Shown one piece after another: positions 1 to 8,364 of a stretch of DNA of 64,000 bases (position 1 is the stretch's first letter; every line of letters begins with the position of its first letter). Both the position numbers and the translations under genes were made by a program. The notes beneath the pieces were generated by a model, which ran no database searches, was not told the DNA's origin, and saw nothing but the letters and a program-made list of their open reading frames with translations. The stretch lies in NCBI RefSeq assembly GCF_019468565.1, contig NZ_CP080521.1:7998001-8062000 (forward strand), in the 5' to 3' direction. Source of the stretch: Pseudonocardia sp. DSM 110487. GTDB lineage: Bacteria > Actinomycetota > Actinomycetes > Mycobacteriales > Pseudonocardiaceae.

Positions 1-65
1 GCGGTGGCGTGGTCGTCGGCGAAAAGGTGTCGCTCGAGTTGGACGTCGAGTTCACCCGCGCCTGA
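1..65 (+). CDS. YceI-family protein, C-terminal fragment
   Basis: Only the last 20 codons are inside the window; they read GVVVGEKVSLELDVEFTRA and then stop at TGA. This matches the end of YceI-like lipid-binding beta-barrel proteins, and resembles the tail of the complete YceI gene near 46.2 kb (SGVVVSDKVQIALEIEAV). The fragment is followed at once by a strong terminator, so it ends a rightward transcription unit. The rest of the gene lies outside the window, so the family call rests on this short C-terminal match. Confidence 0.6.
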   Translation, partial: GGVVVGEKVSLELDVEFTRA

Positions 66-70
66 ACGCG

Positions 71-109
71 AAAGGGAGCCTCCCGCGCCATTGCGGGAGG
101 CTCCCTTTT
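71..109. terminator. Bidirectional intrinsic terminator
   Basis: A perfect 16-bp stem (AAAGGGAGCCTCCCGC with its complement) encloses a 6-nt loop and ends in TTTT; the complementary strand also ends in a run of T. It lies between the stop codon of the YceI fragment and the stop codon of the convergent DUF6081-like gene and can serve both. Confidence 0.9.
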
Positions 110-111
110 CG

Positions 112-1116
112 TCAGGCGGGGCTGCTGGAGACGACGTATCGGCGCACGGCGATCTGCGCACCCTGACCGAAGAGCCGATTCGGCTCGAGGCTCTCGTCGT
201 CGAGGAACGGCTGCGGCGCGGGCGGGCCGATCTCGGTCGAGTAGTAGTAGCCCTCGATGTCGGAGACGCGCACCAGCGCCGTGCGGCCGGGTGCGGCGTA
301 GTCGAGCGAGGCGAACATGCCCATCCCGGCGTTGAGCTGCCGCGGCTCGATGCCGACCTCGTCGCCGCCGTGATCGACCATCAGGTAGCGCCGCGAGTGG
401 AGGCGGTGACCGAGCCGGTCCACCTGGTAGACCTCCGCGTCGTCGAGGAACCACCGCACGAGCCCTGCCGACCGGTCGTAGGAGATCCGGAAGTGGTGCT
501 CCTGGTCGGCTGTCCGCCGCGCGACGGGGATCTGGTAGACGAACGCGGCGTAGTTCCCCATCTGCTGGCGGGAGAACGGCAGCCGCTCGTAGACCACGTA
601 GACCTGCTCGTTCGACAGGAAGAAGTCGACGATCAGGGAGGTCTCCTCGTCCAGCAGCGGCATGCCGACCGAGGCGAGGCGCATGTCGTCGTCCGGGTCG
701 GTCACGTGCTCGCCGAACGGATGGCCCGCGGTGCCGAACGTGCGGCCCGACATCCAGGTCTCGAAGCTCAGGACGGCGCCCGGCTCGGCGTCGAAGCCGT
801 GGAAGCCGGTCGACGCCGTGCGGTTGGTGAACGCGAGCCACTTGACGTGGTCGAGCGTGCCCGGCAGGCCGCTGCCGTTTGCCCCTTCCTGCGCGAGCGT
901 CCGCACGAACGCAGGCTCACCGGTGCTCGGGTTCGTCCCGCTGGAGCGCACCCGCAGCCCGGCAGCGGACGTCTCGACGACACCGTCGTCGCCCAGGTGG
1001 GGCCCGAAGCCGTAGTGGAACCACCGGGCCGCGGGGTCCCCCGCCGCGCCGACGGCGAAGCCGTCCTTGAAGTCGTCCCACACGATCCGGTAGCCGGGCT
1101 CGGTGCTTGTCGTCAT
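112..1116 (-). CDS. DUF6081-like protein, paralogue A
   Basis: This 334-residue protein has no signal peptide or membrane segment. It begins with a WDDFKDGF block, followed by FGPHLGDDGVVETS, the signature NPSTGEPAFVRTLAQEG near residue 62, SFETWMSGRTFGTAGHPFG near 135, and a C-terminal DDESLEPNRLFGQGAQIAVRRYVV. The pattern fits the actinobacterial DUF6081 family as I remember it; the biochemical function is unknown. Beta-rich stretches suggest a lectin-like jelly-roll fold (inference). It is the last gene of the five-gene leftward arm of the polyketide locus, 27 nt after the esterase, with an AGGGGA ribosome site. The second paralogue, of exactly the same length, is three genes upstream. Confidence 0.75.
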   Translation of the reverse strand: MTTSTEPGYRIVWDDFKDGFAVGAAGDPAARWFHYGFGPHLGDDGVVETSAAGLRVRSSGTNPSTGEPAFVRTLAQEGANGSGLPGTLDHVKWLAFTNRTASTGFHGFDAEPGAVLSFETWMSGRTFGTAGHPFGEHVTDPDDDMRLASVGMPLLDEETSLIVDFFLSNEQVYVVYERLPFSRQQMGNYAAFVYQIPVARRTADQEHHFRISYDRSAGLVRWFLDDAEVYQVDRLGHRLHSRRYLMVDHGGDEVGIEPRQLNAGMGMFASLDYAAPGRTALVRVSDIEGYYYSTEIGPPAPQPFLDDESLEPNRLFGQGAQIAVRRYVVSSSPA

Positions 1117-1143
1117 CTCTGCCGTCCCCTCTCGTTTCAGCTG

Positions 1144-2061
1144 TCAGCCGTGAAGCGCCGACCGGATCGCGTCGACCTGGTCGGCGAGCATCCGCCGGGA
1201 CACCGCCACCGGGGCGGTGTACGAGGCGTGGAAGGTGCCCGGGTAGTAGCGCAGCTCGGTGCGCACCCCGGCCTGGATGAGGCGGTGCGCGAACGTGATG
1301 TCCTCGTCCCGCAGCGGGTCGAACTCGCTGACGCCGATGAACGCGGGCGGCAGGCCCGCGAGGTCGACGGCCCGGGCGGGCGCGGCGAGCTCCGAAGCGT
1401 CGCCACCGTTCAGGTAGTGGCGCCAGCTCGCCGCCGCGTTGTCCCGGTCCCACTTCGGGGTGTCGACGAACGCGCGCGCCGACGGGGTGTCGAGCCGGTC
1501 GTCCAGCTCCGGGCTGAGCAGGCACAGGTGGCGCAGCCGCGGGCCGCCGCGGTCGCGGGCCAGCAACGCGACGGCCGCGGCCAGCCCGCCGCCCGCGCTC
1601 TCGCCCGCGACGCCCACCCGGTCCGGGTCGACCGCGAGGTCGCCGGCACGGGCGACGGTCCACTCGAGCGCGGCGTAGCAGTCGTCGAGGCCTGCCGGGA
1701 ACGGGTGCTCGGGGGCGAGGCGGTAGTCCACGGACACCACGACGACGCCTGCCTGGTCGGCCACCCGGGCCGCCGCGGAGTCGACCATGGCCAGGTCGCC
1801 GAGGACGAACCCGCCGCCGTGCAGGTAGAGCACCACCGGCGCGGGCGGTACCGCCCGGTCAGGCCGGTAGACCCGGACCGGCACGGCATGCTCGCCTGGC
1901 ACTGTGCGGTGCTCGACCCAGACCGGCTCGCGGGGCCAGTAGGCGGGCGTGGCCGCGGTGATCTCGCGCAGCGTCTTCCGGGCGGTCTCGACGTCGGTGT
2001 AGTCGATCCGGGCCAGCCTCGGCACGAGCGGCGCGAGCTCGGGATCGAACGCGTACGGCAT
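1144..2061 (-). CDS. Alpha/beta hydrolase, HSL-type esterase
   Basis: This is a cytoplasmic carboxylesterase of the hormone-sensitive-lipase group, 305 residues. HGGG at residues 81-84 forms the oxyanion hole, GESAG carries the nucleophile Ser155, and the acid and base lie in SEFDPLRDE and GTFHASY near the C-terminus. The ATG at 2061 is preferred because it overlaps the lipocalin-like stop codon as TGATG and has GGGAG upstream; an in-frame ATG 15 nt earlier contains that ribosome site. Its place behind a Baeyer-Villiger monooxygenase suggests hydrolysis of the ester or lactone that enzyme makes (inference). The substrate cannot be read from sequence. Confidence 0.85.
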   Translation of the reverse strand: MPYAFDPELAPLVPRLARIDYTDVETARKTLREITAATPAYWPREPVWVEHRTVPGEHAVPVRVYRPDRAVPPAPVVLYLHGGGFVLGDLAMVDSAAARVADQAGVVVVSVDYRLAPEHPFPAGLDDCYAALEWTVARAGDLAVDPDRVGVAGESAGGGLAAAVALLARDRGGPRLRHLCLLSPELDDRLDTPSARAFVDTPKWDRDNAAASWRHYLNGGDASELAAPARAVDLAGLPPAFIGVSEFDPLRDEDITFAHRLIQAGVRTELRYYPGTFHASYTAPVAVSRRMLADQVDAIRSALHG

Positions 2062-2435
2062 CACACACGCTCCCATCGCAACGCGCGGACGAGCGGCTTC
2101 GTACTGATCACGGCGGCGCCGGTGAGCGTGAGGGCGTCGCCGTCGATGTGGAACTCCCGCTCCTGCGCGGTGCCCACCATCTGCGGATGGGCGCTCACGG
2201 CGACGAGGTGGACGACGCGGCCGGTGCCGCGCAGCTGCCAGCGACCGGCGTACCCCATGAAGGACTCCGGCGTGGCCTCCGCCCCGCCTGCCATCATGCT
2301 GACCGACATGAACCCGGTCGGCTCGTAGATGAGCAGGCCGTCGGGCCGCTCACCGAGCGGTCCCGGCCTGGTCACCCCGTCCTCGTCCCGCTCGGTGTAC
2401 GCGCGCAGCCGCCACACGCCGATCAGCTCCCTCAC
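2061..2435 (-). CDS. Lipocalin-like domain protein
   Basis: This 124-residue protein starts with the GVWRLRAYTERDEDG strand and continues with LGERPDGLLIYEPTGFMSVSMM, the typical pattern of the bacterial lipocalin-like family (Pfam Lipocalin_5 type). The predicted fold is a small beta-barrel that binds a hydrophobic ligand; no catalytic residues are recognisable. It starts at GTG with a GTGA overlap to the preceding DUF6081-like gene and overlaps the esterase by one base, so translation is tightly coupled. In this setting it could bind or shape an aromatic polyketide intermediate (inference). Confidence 0.75.
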   Translation of the reverse strand: MRELIGVWRLRAYTERDEDGVTRPGPLGERPDGLLIYEPTGFMSVSMMAGGAEATPESFMGYAGRWQLRGTGRVVHLVAVSAHPQMVGTAQEREFHIDGDALTLTGAAVISTKPLVRALRWERV

Positions 2436-3436
2436 GTGCCCTCCTCGGCGGGGGTGCTCGACACCGCGAACCGCGACACGCTGAGCGCGGCGCCCTGCCC
2501 GAACAGCCTGCTCGTCTCGCGGCTCTCCTCGTCGAGGAACGACGGCGGCTCCTCACCACCGGCCACCGGGTCGACGTAGAACCCGTCCGAGCGCACCAGC
2601 CGCACCAGGGCGGGCAGGCCGTCCAGCCGCGCGTCCAGCAGCGTCAACATGCCGATCCCGAAGCGCAGCTGGCGCGGCTCGGTGCGCCGCGGCGGCCCGC
2701 CGTGGTCGAGCAGGAGGTGCCGGCGCGAGTCGAGCGGCACGCCGATGTCGGTGACCCGGAAGACCTCGCGGCCGTCGACCAGCCACCGCACGAGCCCGGC
2801 CGACCGGTCGTAGGCGATCTCCAGGTGGTGCCGGTCGTCCGGGGAGCGTTCGGCGACCGGGACCGCGTAGGAGAACGCGGCGTAGGCGCCGAGCTCGGCC
2901 CGCTGGTTGGGAAGCCGCTCGTAGAACGCGTAGATCCGCGTGTTGGTCAGGAACAGGTTGAAGATGGTCGACGTCTCGGGGTCGACGGCGTTGAAGGTCA
3001 CCGTCGCGAGCCGCAGGTCGGCGTCGGGGTCCGCGACGGCGTCGCCGAACGGGTGGCCGTGCGTCCCGTACGTGCGGCCGGACAGCCAGGCCGAGCCGGA
3101 CAGGACCTGGCCGGGCACGGCGTCGAAGCCGGGGAGGCCGGTGGCGGCCTCGTGGTCGGCGAACGCGAACCACTTGAGGTGGTCGAGCAGCCCCGGCAGG
3201 CCGTGCGGGTTCACGCCCTCCGGCGCGAGGGTCCGGACGAATGCGGGCTCGCCGGTCGCGGGGTTCACCCCGCCCGAAACGACCTCGAGTCCGCGGGGCG
3301 AGGTGTGCACGATCCCGTCGTCGGCCACGTGCGGCCCGAACCCGATGTAGGTCCACCGGGAGTCCGGACCGGACGTCGGGAAGCCGCCGGCGAAGTCGTC
3401 GGCCCAGAGTGCCTGTACGTCACTGGGTACTGTCAT
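2432..3436 (-). CDS. DUF6081-like protein, paralogue B
   Basis: This is the second 334-residue DUF6081-like protein of the operon. It shares with paralogue A the blocks WADDFAGGF, FGPHVADDGIVHTS, NPATGEPAFVRTLAPEG, LSGRTYGTHGHPFG, YDRSAGLVRWLVDG and a C-terminal RLFGQGAALSVSRFAV. The start is taken at the ATG encoding MTVPSDVQ, 14 nt after the monooxygenase stop with GGCGGGATGG upstream; the open frame continues upstream into the monooxygenase gene but that part is not coding in this frame. Length equality and co-transcription point to a duplication inside the operon. Function unknown; a polyketide-tailoring or scaffold role is inference. Confidence 0.75.
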   Translation of the reverse strand: MTVPSDVQALWADDFAGGFPTSGPDSRWTYIGFGPHVADDGIVHTSPRGLEVVSGGVNPATGEPAFVRTLAPEGVNPHGLPGLLDHLKWFAFADHEAATGLPGFDAVPGQVLSGSAWLSGRTYGTHGHPFGDAVADPDADLRLATVTFNAVDPETSTIFNLFLTNTRIYAFYERLPNQRAELGAYAAFSYAVPVAERSPDDRHHLEIAYDRSAGLVRWLVDGREVFRVTDIGVPLDSRRHLLLDHGGPPRRTEPRQLRFGIGMLTLLDARLDGLPALVRLVRSDGFYVDPVAGGEEPPSFLDEESRETSRLFGQGAALSVSRFAVSSTPAEEGT

Positions 3437-3450
3437 GATCCATCCCGCCG

Positions 3451-5376
3451 TCAGAGGAACTCGTACTCGGCCGGATCGAGGGCATGGGTGCGCCGCCAGT
3501 ACTCGAGCGCGGAGAACGGCCAGTTCTGCGCGGTGCGGCCCTTCTCGTTGATGAACCAGCTCGACACCGACGAGAAGCCCCAGGCTCGTTCCGCGTTGCC
3601 CTGGTCGACCCATTCGTTGTAGTCGTCGTGCACGTCCGCGCGGACGTCGAGCGCGTTCTTCCCGCGTTCCAGCACCTGCCGGATCGCGTCGAGCACGTAC
3701 GTCATCGCGCATTCGGAGAAGTAGAAGATGCTTCCGCCCTGTCCGGAGAGGTTCGTGTTCGGGCCGTACAGGCAGAAGAGGTTGGGGAAGCCCGGGACGG
3801 TGATTCCCAGATAAGCTCGCGCGTCCCCGGCCCACATCGCGTGCAGGTCGACGCCGCGGCGGCCGGCCACCGCCATCGGGGTGAGGAACTTCGACGCCTG
3901 GAAGCCGGTGGCGTAGACGATCGCGTCGACGTCGTGCCGGCGCCCGTCGGCGGTCACCAGGCCGTCAGGCGTGATGCGGTCGATCGGGTCGCAGACCAGG
4001 TGGACGTGCGGCCGCTGGAGGGTGCGCAGCCACACCCCGTTGTCGCGCATCACGCGCTTGGCCCCCACCGGGTACGCCGGGATGACCTTCTCGAGCAGCT
4101 CGGGTGCGTCGGCGACCTGCGCGGACATCCACTCCGTCAGCGCGGCGCGCAGCCGGTCGTTCGCCGCGGAGATCGCGCGCTCCGTGGGCGGGTAGCCGCG
4201 GTCGACGATCCACCCCTCCAGCACGCCGCCGCGCTCCAGCAGCCCCGGGGCGCACAGCCAGAACCGGTGCCACGGCGAGTAGTACGGCACGTTGTCGTAG
4301 AGCCAGCGCACGCCCGGTGGTACGGGGTCGTGGTAGTGCGGGGTCGGCCGGAGCCACGGGGCGTTGCGCTGGAAGACGGAGAGCTCCGCGGCGACCTTCG
4401 CGACCTCGGGGACGAGCTGGTACGCGCTGGATCCCGTGCCGACGACGGCGACGCGCCTGCCGGTGAGGTCGACGGAGCCGTCCCACTCCGCGGAGTGGAA
4501 CGCGGGGCCCGCGAAGCTCTCGCGCCCCGTGATGTCGGGCAGGTTCGGCCGGTTGAGCTGCCCGACCGCGCTGATCACGGCGTTCGCCTCGACCCACGAC
4601 TCACCCCGCGCGGTGCGCAGGTGCAGCCGCCACCGCGACGCGGCGTCGTCCCAGTGCGCGGCGACGACCTCGGTGCCGAACTCGATGCGGTCCTGGAGGC
4701 CGAACCGCTCGGTGACGTCGCGGAAGTACTCGTGCAGGACGTCGCGGGTGCAGAAGTGGTCCGGCCAGTCGTGCCTCGGCGCGAACGAGTAGCTGTAGAG
4801 GTGGCTGGCGACGTCCACGCGGCACCCCGGGTACCGGTTCTCCAGCCAGGTGCCGCCGACGTCGGTGTTCCGCTCGTAGACGGTGCAGCGCACGCCTGCC
4901 TGCGTGAGGCGGTGCGCGGCCAGCAGCCCGCTCATCCCCGCGCCGATGATCGCGACGTCGAACTCGACGCCGGGCGCGACCTCGTCGAGCGTCCAGCGCG
5001 GGGCCTTGGCATCGGTGCCCGCGGTGACGATCTCCTCGGCGAGCAAGGGGACGAGATCGGCCGTGTCGGCATCCAGGGCCCACGCGGAGATCGTCCGCAA
5101 CAGGTCAGCGTCCGGCGGAGGGACCGGCGGGCAGCCGGCATCCCGGTAGCGCCGCAACGCGTCGAACGCCGCCGCGCGCACCATCGCCTGCTGCTGCCCG
5201 GACAGGCCACCCTGCGGTTGGAACAGCCAACCGTTCCGCCGCTCGACGCGGCCGAGGATCGACGGGTCCGCGGTCAGGTGCGCGACGGTCATCAGCAGCG
5301 AGGGCGCCTCGGCGATCTCCAGGTGCGCGCGCAGTGTCTCGTCGTCGGCCGTACCGAGGGGCACACCGAATGTCAC
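3451..5376 (-). CDS. Baeyer-Villiger monooxygenase, 4-hydroxyacetophenone type
   Basis: This is a 641-residue FAD- and NADPH-dependent class B monooxygenase. The first Rossmann motif GAGMSG is at residues 145-150, the Baeyer-Villiger fingerprint FAGPAFHSAEWD is at 288-299, and the NADPH motif GTGSSA is at 313-318. The N-terminal extension of about 135 residues and the total length match the 4-hydroxyacetophenone monooxygenase subgroup rather than the roughly 540-residue cyclohexanone group. It starts at GTG with GGAGGTG eight bases upstream. It leads the leftward arm and faces the KS operon, so it probably inserts oxygen next to a ketone of the aromatic polyketide, giving an ester or lactone (inference). 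Confidence 0.92.
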   Translation of the reverse strand: MTFGVPLGTADDETLRAHLEIAEAPSLLMTVAHLTADPSILGRVERRNGWLFQPQGGLSGQQQAMVRAAAFDALRRYRDAGCPPVPPPDADLLRTISAWALDADTADLVPLLAEEIVTAGTDAKAPRWTLDEVAPGVEFDVAIIGAGMSGLLAAHRLTQAGVRCTVYERNTDVGGTWLENRYPGCRVDVASHLYSYSFAPRHDWPDHFCTRDVLHEYFRDVTERFGLQDRIEFGTEVVAAHWDDAASRWRLHLRTARGESWVEANAVISAVGQLNRPNLPDITGRESFAGPAFHSAEWDGSVDLTGRRVAVVGTGSSAYQLVPEVAKVAAELSVFQRNAPWLRPTPHYHDPVPPGVRWLYDNVPYYSPWHRFWLCAPGLLERGGVLEGWIVDRGYPPTERAISAANDRLRAALTEWMSAQVADAPELLEKVIPAYPVGAKRVMRDNGVWLRTLQRPHVHLVCDPIDRITPDGLVTADGRRHDVDAIVYATGFQASKFLTPMAVAGRRGVDLHAMWAGDARAYLGITVPGFPNLFCLYGPNTNLSGQGGSIFYFSECAMTYVLDAIRQVLERGKNALDVRADVHDDYNEWVDQGNAERAWGFSSVSSWFINEKGRTAQNWPFSALEYWRRTHALDPAEYEFL

Positions 5377-5558
5377 AACGCACCTCCGCAGCGGGCCGGC
5401 ATTCGCACCGAAAGCCTGGGGGAAGCGTCTCGAACTTCACTAGAAGGCCGGTGATGCGCCGATCCGCTACCGGAATGCGACCGCTCTTCTACCGCACGCC
5501 GAGATTCCGTCGCCACGATGGAACACGTCCTCGCGACCCGAGAGGAAAGGTGCCCGAA
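5377..5558. promoter_or_regulatory. Divergent promoter region of the polyketide locus
   Basis: This spacer separates the leftward Baeyer-Villiger operon from the rightward KS operon, so both promoters must lie here. I could not identify convincing -10/-35 boxes, and the GTCAC-N17-GTCC promoter motif found elsewhere in the window is absent. The right end carries GGAAAGG, the ribosome site of the leader ORF. Confidence 0.5.
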
Positions 5559-5597
5559 ATGTCTCTCTCCGCACAGCGGACCGGTGTTCGACGATGA
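5559..5597 (+). CDS. Twelve-codon leader ORF coupled to KS-alpha
   Basis: A short frame MSLSAQRTGVRR follows a good ribosome site (GGAAAGG, 8 nt before ATG) and ends at a TGA that overlaps the KS-alpha start as ATGA. KS-alpha has no clear ribosome site of its own, so its translation is probably driven by ribosomes that finish this leader. The peptide has no recognised function; an alternative is that it is the remnant of a mis-assigned KS-alpha start, but the two frames differ. Confidence 0.5.
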   Translation: MSLSAQRTGVRR

Positions 5598-6877
5598 ATC
5601 GCCGCGTTGTCATCACTGGTATGGGAGTCCGCACGCCGGGCGGAAACGGCGTGAAGGAGTTCTGGGACCTGCTGTCGGCAGGCCGCACGGCCACTCGCCG
5701 GATCTCGTTCTTCGACCCGTCCCCGTACCGTTCCCAGGTCGCAGGCGAGGCCGATTTCAACCCCGAGTTCGAGGGCCTGTCCGCGCGGGACGTGCGCCGG
5801 ATGGACCGGGCGTCCCAGTTCGCCGTGGTGTGCGCCAGGGAGGCCGTCGAGGACAGCGGGATCGACGTCGGAGCGCTCGACCCGCACCGGGTCGGCGTCA
5901 GCCTCGGCAGCGCGGTGGCCGCCGCGACGAGCCTGGAGCGGGAGTACCTCGTGCTGTCCGACAGCGGCCGGCACTGGCTGGTGGACGACGCGTGGCTGTC
6001 GCCGCACATGTTCGACTACCTGGTGCCGAGCGTGATGCCGGCCGAGGTCGCGTGGACGGTCGGCGCAGAGGGCCCGGTGGCCATGGTGTCCAACGGGTGC
6101 ACGTCAGGGCTCGACTCGGTGGGCCACGCTCGGCAGCTGATCCAGGAGGGCAGCGCCGACGTCGTGCTGGCCGGCGCGTCGGACACCCCGATCACGCCGA
6201 TCGTGGTCGCCTGCTTCGACGCGATCAAGGCAACCACACCGCGCAACGACGATCCCGAACACGCCTCCCGGCCGTTCGACGGCTCGCGCAACGGGTTCGT
6301 CCTCGCCGAGGGCGCCGCGATGTTCGTGCTGGAGGACCTCGACCACGCCCTCGCCCGCGGCGCGCACGTCTACGCCGAGATCACCGGCTACGCCACGCGC
6401 TGCAACGCCTACCACATGACCGGCCTCAAGCCGGACGGCCGCGAGATGGCCGAGGCGATCCGGGTGGCGCTGGATGAGTCGCGGCTCGATCCGACCGCGG
6501 TCGACTACGTCAACGCGCACGGCTCGGGCACCAAGCAGAACGACCGGCACGAGACCGCCGCCTTCAAGCGCAGCCTCGGCGACCACGCATACCGCACGCC
6601 CGTCAGCTCGATCAAGTCGATGGTCGGGCACTCGCTCGGTGCCATCGGATCGATCGAAATCGCGGCGTCGGCGCTCGCGATCGAGCACTGCGTCGTTCCG
6701 CCGACGGCCAACCTGCACACCCCCGACCCCGAGTGCGACCTCGACTACGTGCCCCGCACCGCGCGGGAACGGCAGGTCGACACGGTGCTGAGCGTGGGCA
6801 GCGGCTTCGGGGGCTTCCAGAGCGCCATGGTGCTGCGTCGGATGGACTCGGGCCGCGTGAAGGGGGCCCACCGATGA
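5594..6877 (+). CDS. Type II PKS ketosynthase, KS-alpha
   Basis: This 427-residue protein is the condensing subunit of a type II aromatic polyketide synthase. It elongates an ACP-bound poly-beta-keto chain with malonyl units. Cys169 lies in the signature NGCTSGLDSVGHA; His309 (VNAHGSGT), Lys341 and His346 (KSMVGHSLGA) complete the active site. The length is typical for actinobacterial KS-alpha. It is translationally coupled to the KS-beta gene by an ATGA overlap, as is usual for this heterodimer. Whether it makes a spore pigment or a secreted aromatic compound cannot be decided from this protein alone. Confidence 0.95.
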   Translation: MNRRVVITGMGVRTPGGNGVKEFWDLLSAGRTATRRISFFDPSPYRSQVAGEADFNPEFEGLSARDVRRMDRASQFAVVCAREAVEDSGIDVGALDPHRVGVSLGSAVAAATSLEREYLVLSDSGRHWLVDDAWLSPHMFDYLVPSVMPAEVAWTVGAEGPVAMVSNGCTSGLDSVGHARQLIQEGSADVVLAGASDTPITPIVVACFDAIKATTPRNDDPEHASRPFDGSRNGFVLAEGAAMFVLEDLDHALARGAHVYAEITGYATRCNAYHMTGLKPDGREMAEAIRVALDESRLDPTAVDYVNAHGSGTKQNDRHETAAFKRSLGDHAYRTPVSSIKSMVGHSLGAIGSIEIAASALAIEHCVVPPTANLHTPDPECDLDYVPRTARERQVDTVLSVGSGFGGFQSAMVLRRMDSGRVKGAHR

Positions 6878-8097
6878 GGGACCGCGTCATCGTCACCGGG
6901 ATCGGCGTCATCGCGCCGAACGGCCTCGGGCTCGAGCCCTACTGGCAGGCGACCCTCGAGGGAACCAGCGGCATCGGCACGATCACGCGGTTCGACTCCT
7001 CCCGCTACCCGGCCCGGCTGGCGGGTCAGATCACCGGCTTCGACGCCGAGGAGCTGCTGCCCAGCCGGCTGCTGCCCCAGACCGACGTGTCCACGCGGTA
7101 CGGGCTGGTGGCCGCCGACTGGGCCATCTCGGACGCGAAGCTCGAGCCGGGTGGGCTGGTCGACTACGACATGGGCATCGTCACGTCCAACGCCTGCGGC
7201 GGCTTCGAGTTCACCCACCGCGAGTTCCACAAACTCTGGTCGCAGGGGCCCGAGCAGGTCAGCGTCTACGAGTCGTTCGCCTGGTTCTACGCGGTCAACA
7301 CCGGCCAGATCTCGATCCGCCACAAGATGCGTGGGCCGAGCAGCGCGCTCGTCGCCGAGCAGGCGGGCGGACTCGACGCGATCGGCCACGCCCGGCGCAC
7401 GATCCGGCGCGGGACACCGCTCGTCGTCACCGGCGGCGTCGACTCGGCGCTCGACCCGTGGGGCTGGGTGTCCCAGCTCTCGAGCGGACGGGTCAGCCGG
7501 GCCCCCGACCCGCTGCGCGCCTACCTCCCGTTCGATGCGAGCGCGTGCGGTTACCTGCCGGGCGAGGGCGGCGCGATCCTGGTGCTGGAGAGCGCGCAGG
7601 GCGCGCAGCGGCGCGGCCGCAACCACGCGTACGGCGAGATCACCGGCTACGCGTCCACGTTCGACCCGCCGCCCGGCTCGGGACGCCCCTCCGGCCTGCG
7701 GCGCGCCGCGGAGCTGGCCATCGAGGACGCCGGGGTCTCCCCGGACGCGATCGACGTCGTGTTCGCCGACGCGGCAGGCGTTCCGGAGCTCGACTCCGCA
7801 GAGGCGGAGGCGATCCGGGGGATCTTCGGGCCCGGCCACGTCCCGGTGACGGCGCCGAAGACGCTGACCGGCCGGCTCTACTCCGGTGGCGGGCCGCTCG
7901 ACGTCGTGAGCGCGCTCATGGCGATCCGCGACGGCGTCATCCCGCACACCGCGGGCACCACGGCCGTCCCGGCCGAGTACGGGATCGACCTCGTCACCGG
8001 CAGCCCGCTGACGGCGCGGGTCTCGACCGCGCTCGTCCTCGCACGGGGCCGGTGGGGGTTCAACTCCGCCGTCGTCGTGTCCGAGTCCGTCGCCTGA
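6874..8097 (+). CDS. Type II PKS chain-length factor, KS-beta
   Basis: This 407-residue KS homologue carries Gln163 in VAEQAGGLDA where KS-alpha has its cysteine. That substitution defines the chain-length factor, which decarboxylates malonyl-ACP to prime and sets the number of extensions. The start is the ATG of MRDRVIVTGIG, overlapping the KS-alpha stop, with AGGGGG upstream; the frame stays open far into KS-alpha but that extension is not coding. Chain length cannot be predicted reliably by eye from the gating residues. Confidence 0.95.
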   Translation: MRDRVIVTGIGVIAPNGLGLEPYWQATLEGTSGIGTITRFDSSRYPARLAGQITGFDAEELLPSRLLPQTDVSTRYGLVAADWAISDAKLEPGGLVDYDMGIVTSNACGGFEFTHREFHKLWSQGPEQVSVYESFAWFYAVNTGQISIRHKMRGPSSALVAEQAGGLDAIGHARRTIRRGTPLVVTGGVDSALDPWGWVSQLSSGRVSRAPDPLRAYLPFDASACGYLPGEGGAILVLESAQGAQRRGRNHAYGEITGYASTFDPPPGSGRPSGLRRAAELAIEDAGVSPDAIDVVFADAAGVPELDSAEAEAIRGIFGPGHVPVTAPKTLTGRLYSGGGPLDVVSALMAIRDGVIPHTAGTTAVPAEYGIDLVTGSPLTARVSTALVLARGRWGFNSAVVVSESVA

Positions 8098-8125
8098 CCC
8101 GGCGAACCAGGGAAGGAACCCAGAC

Positions 8126-8359
8126 ATGATCATGACGATCGACGACCTCCGCACGATCCTCGTCGCCTGCGCGGGCGAGTCCGACGGCCCGCTCGACGGT
8201 GACATCCGCGACGTCGACTTCGACGAGCTCGGCTACGACTCACTCGCCCTGATGGAGACGGCCGCACGGATCAGGAGCGACTTCGGGGTGACCATCCCGG
8301 ACGAGCGGATCGCCGAGCTGCGCACGCCCCGCGAGATCCTCGACCTGGTGAACGGCTGA
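8126..8359 (+). CDS. Type II PKS acyl carrier protein
   Basis: This 77-residue acidic protein has the carrier motif LGYDSLALMETA, with Ser39 as the phosphopantetheine attachment site. It carries the growing chain between KS-alpha/KS-beta and the cyclase. A GGAAGGA ribosome site precedes the ATG; a second in-frame ATG two codons later is an alternative start. The gene follows KS-beta after 28 nt and is 5 nt before the aromatase/cyclase, the standard minimal-PKS order KS-alpha, KS-beta, ACP. Confidence 0.95.
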   Translation: MIMTIDDLRTILVACAGESDGPLDGDIRDVDFDELGYDSLALMETAARIRSDFGVTIPDERIAELRTPREILDLVNG

Positions 8360-8364
8360 TCGCC

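Noticed and set aside
4..2328. 774-aa plus-strand frame over the esterase and DUF6081-like gene
   Set aside because: Low-complexity mirror of the minus-strand genes, common in high-GC DNA; no domain or ribosome site.
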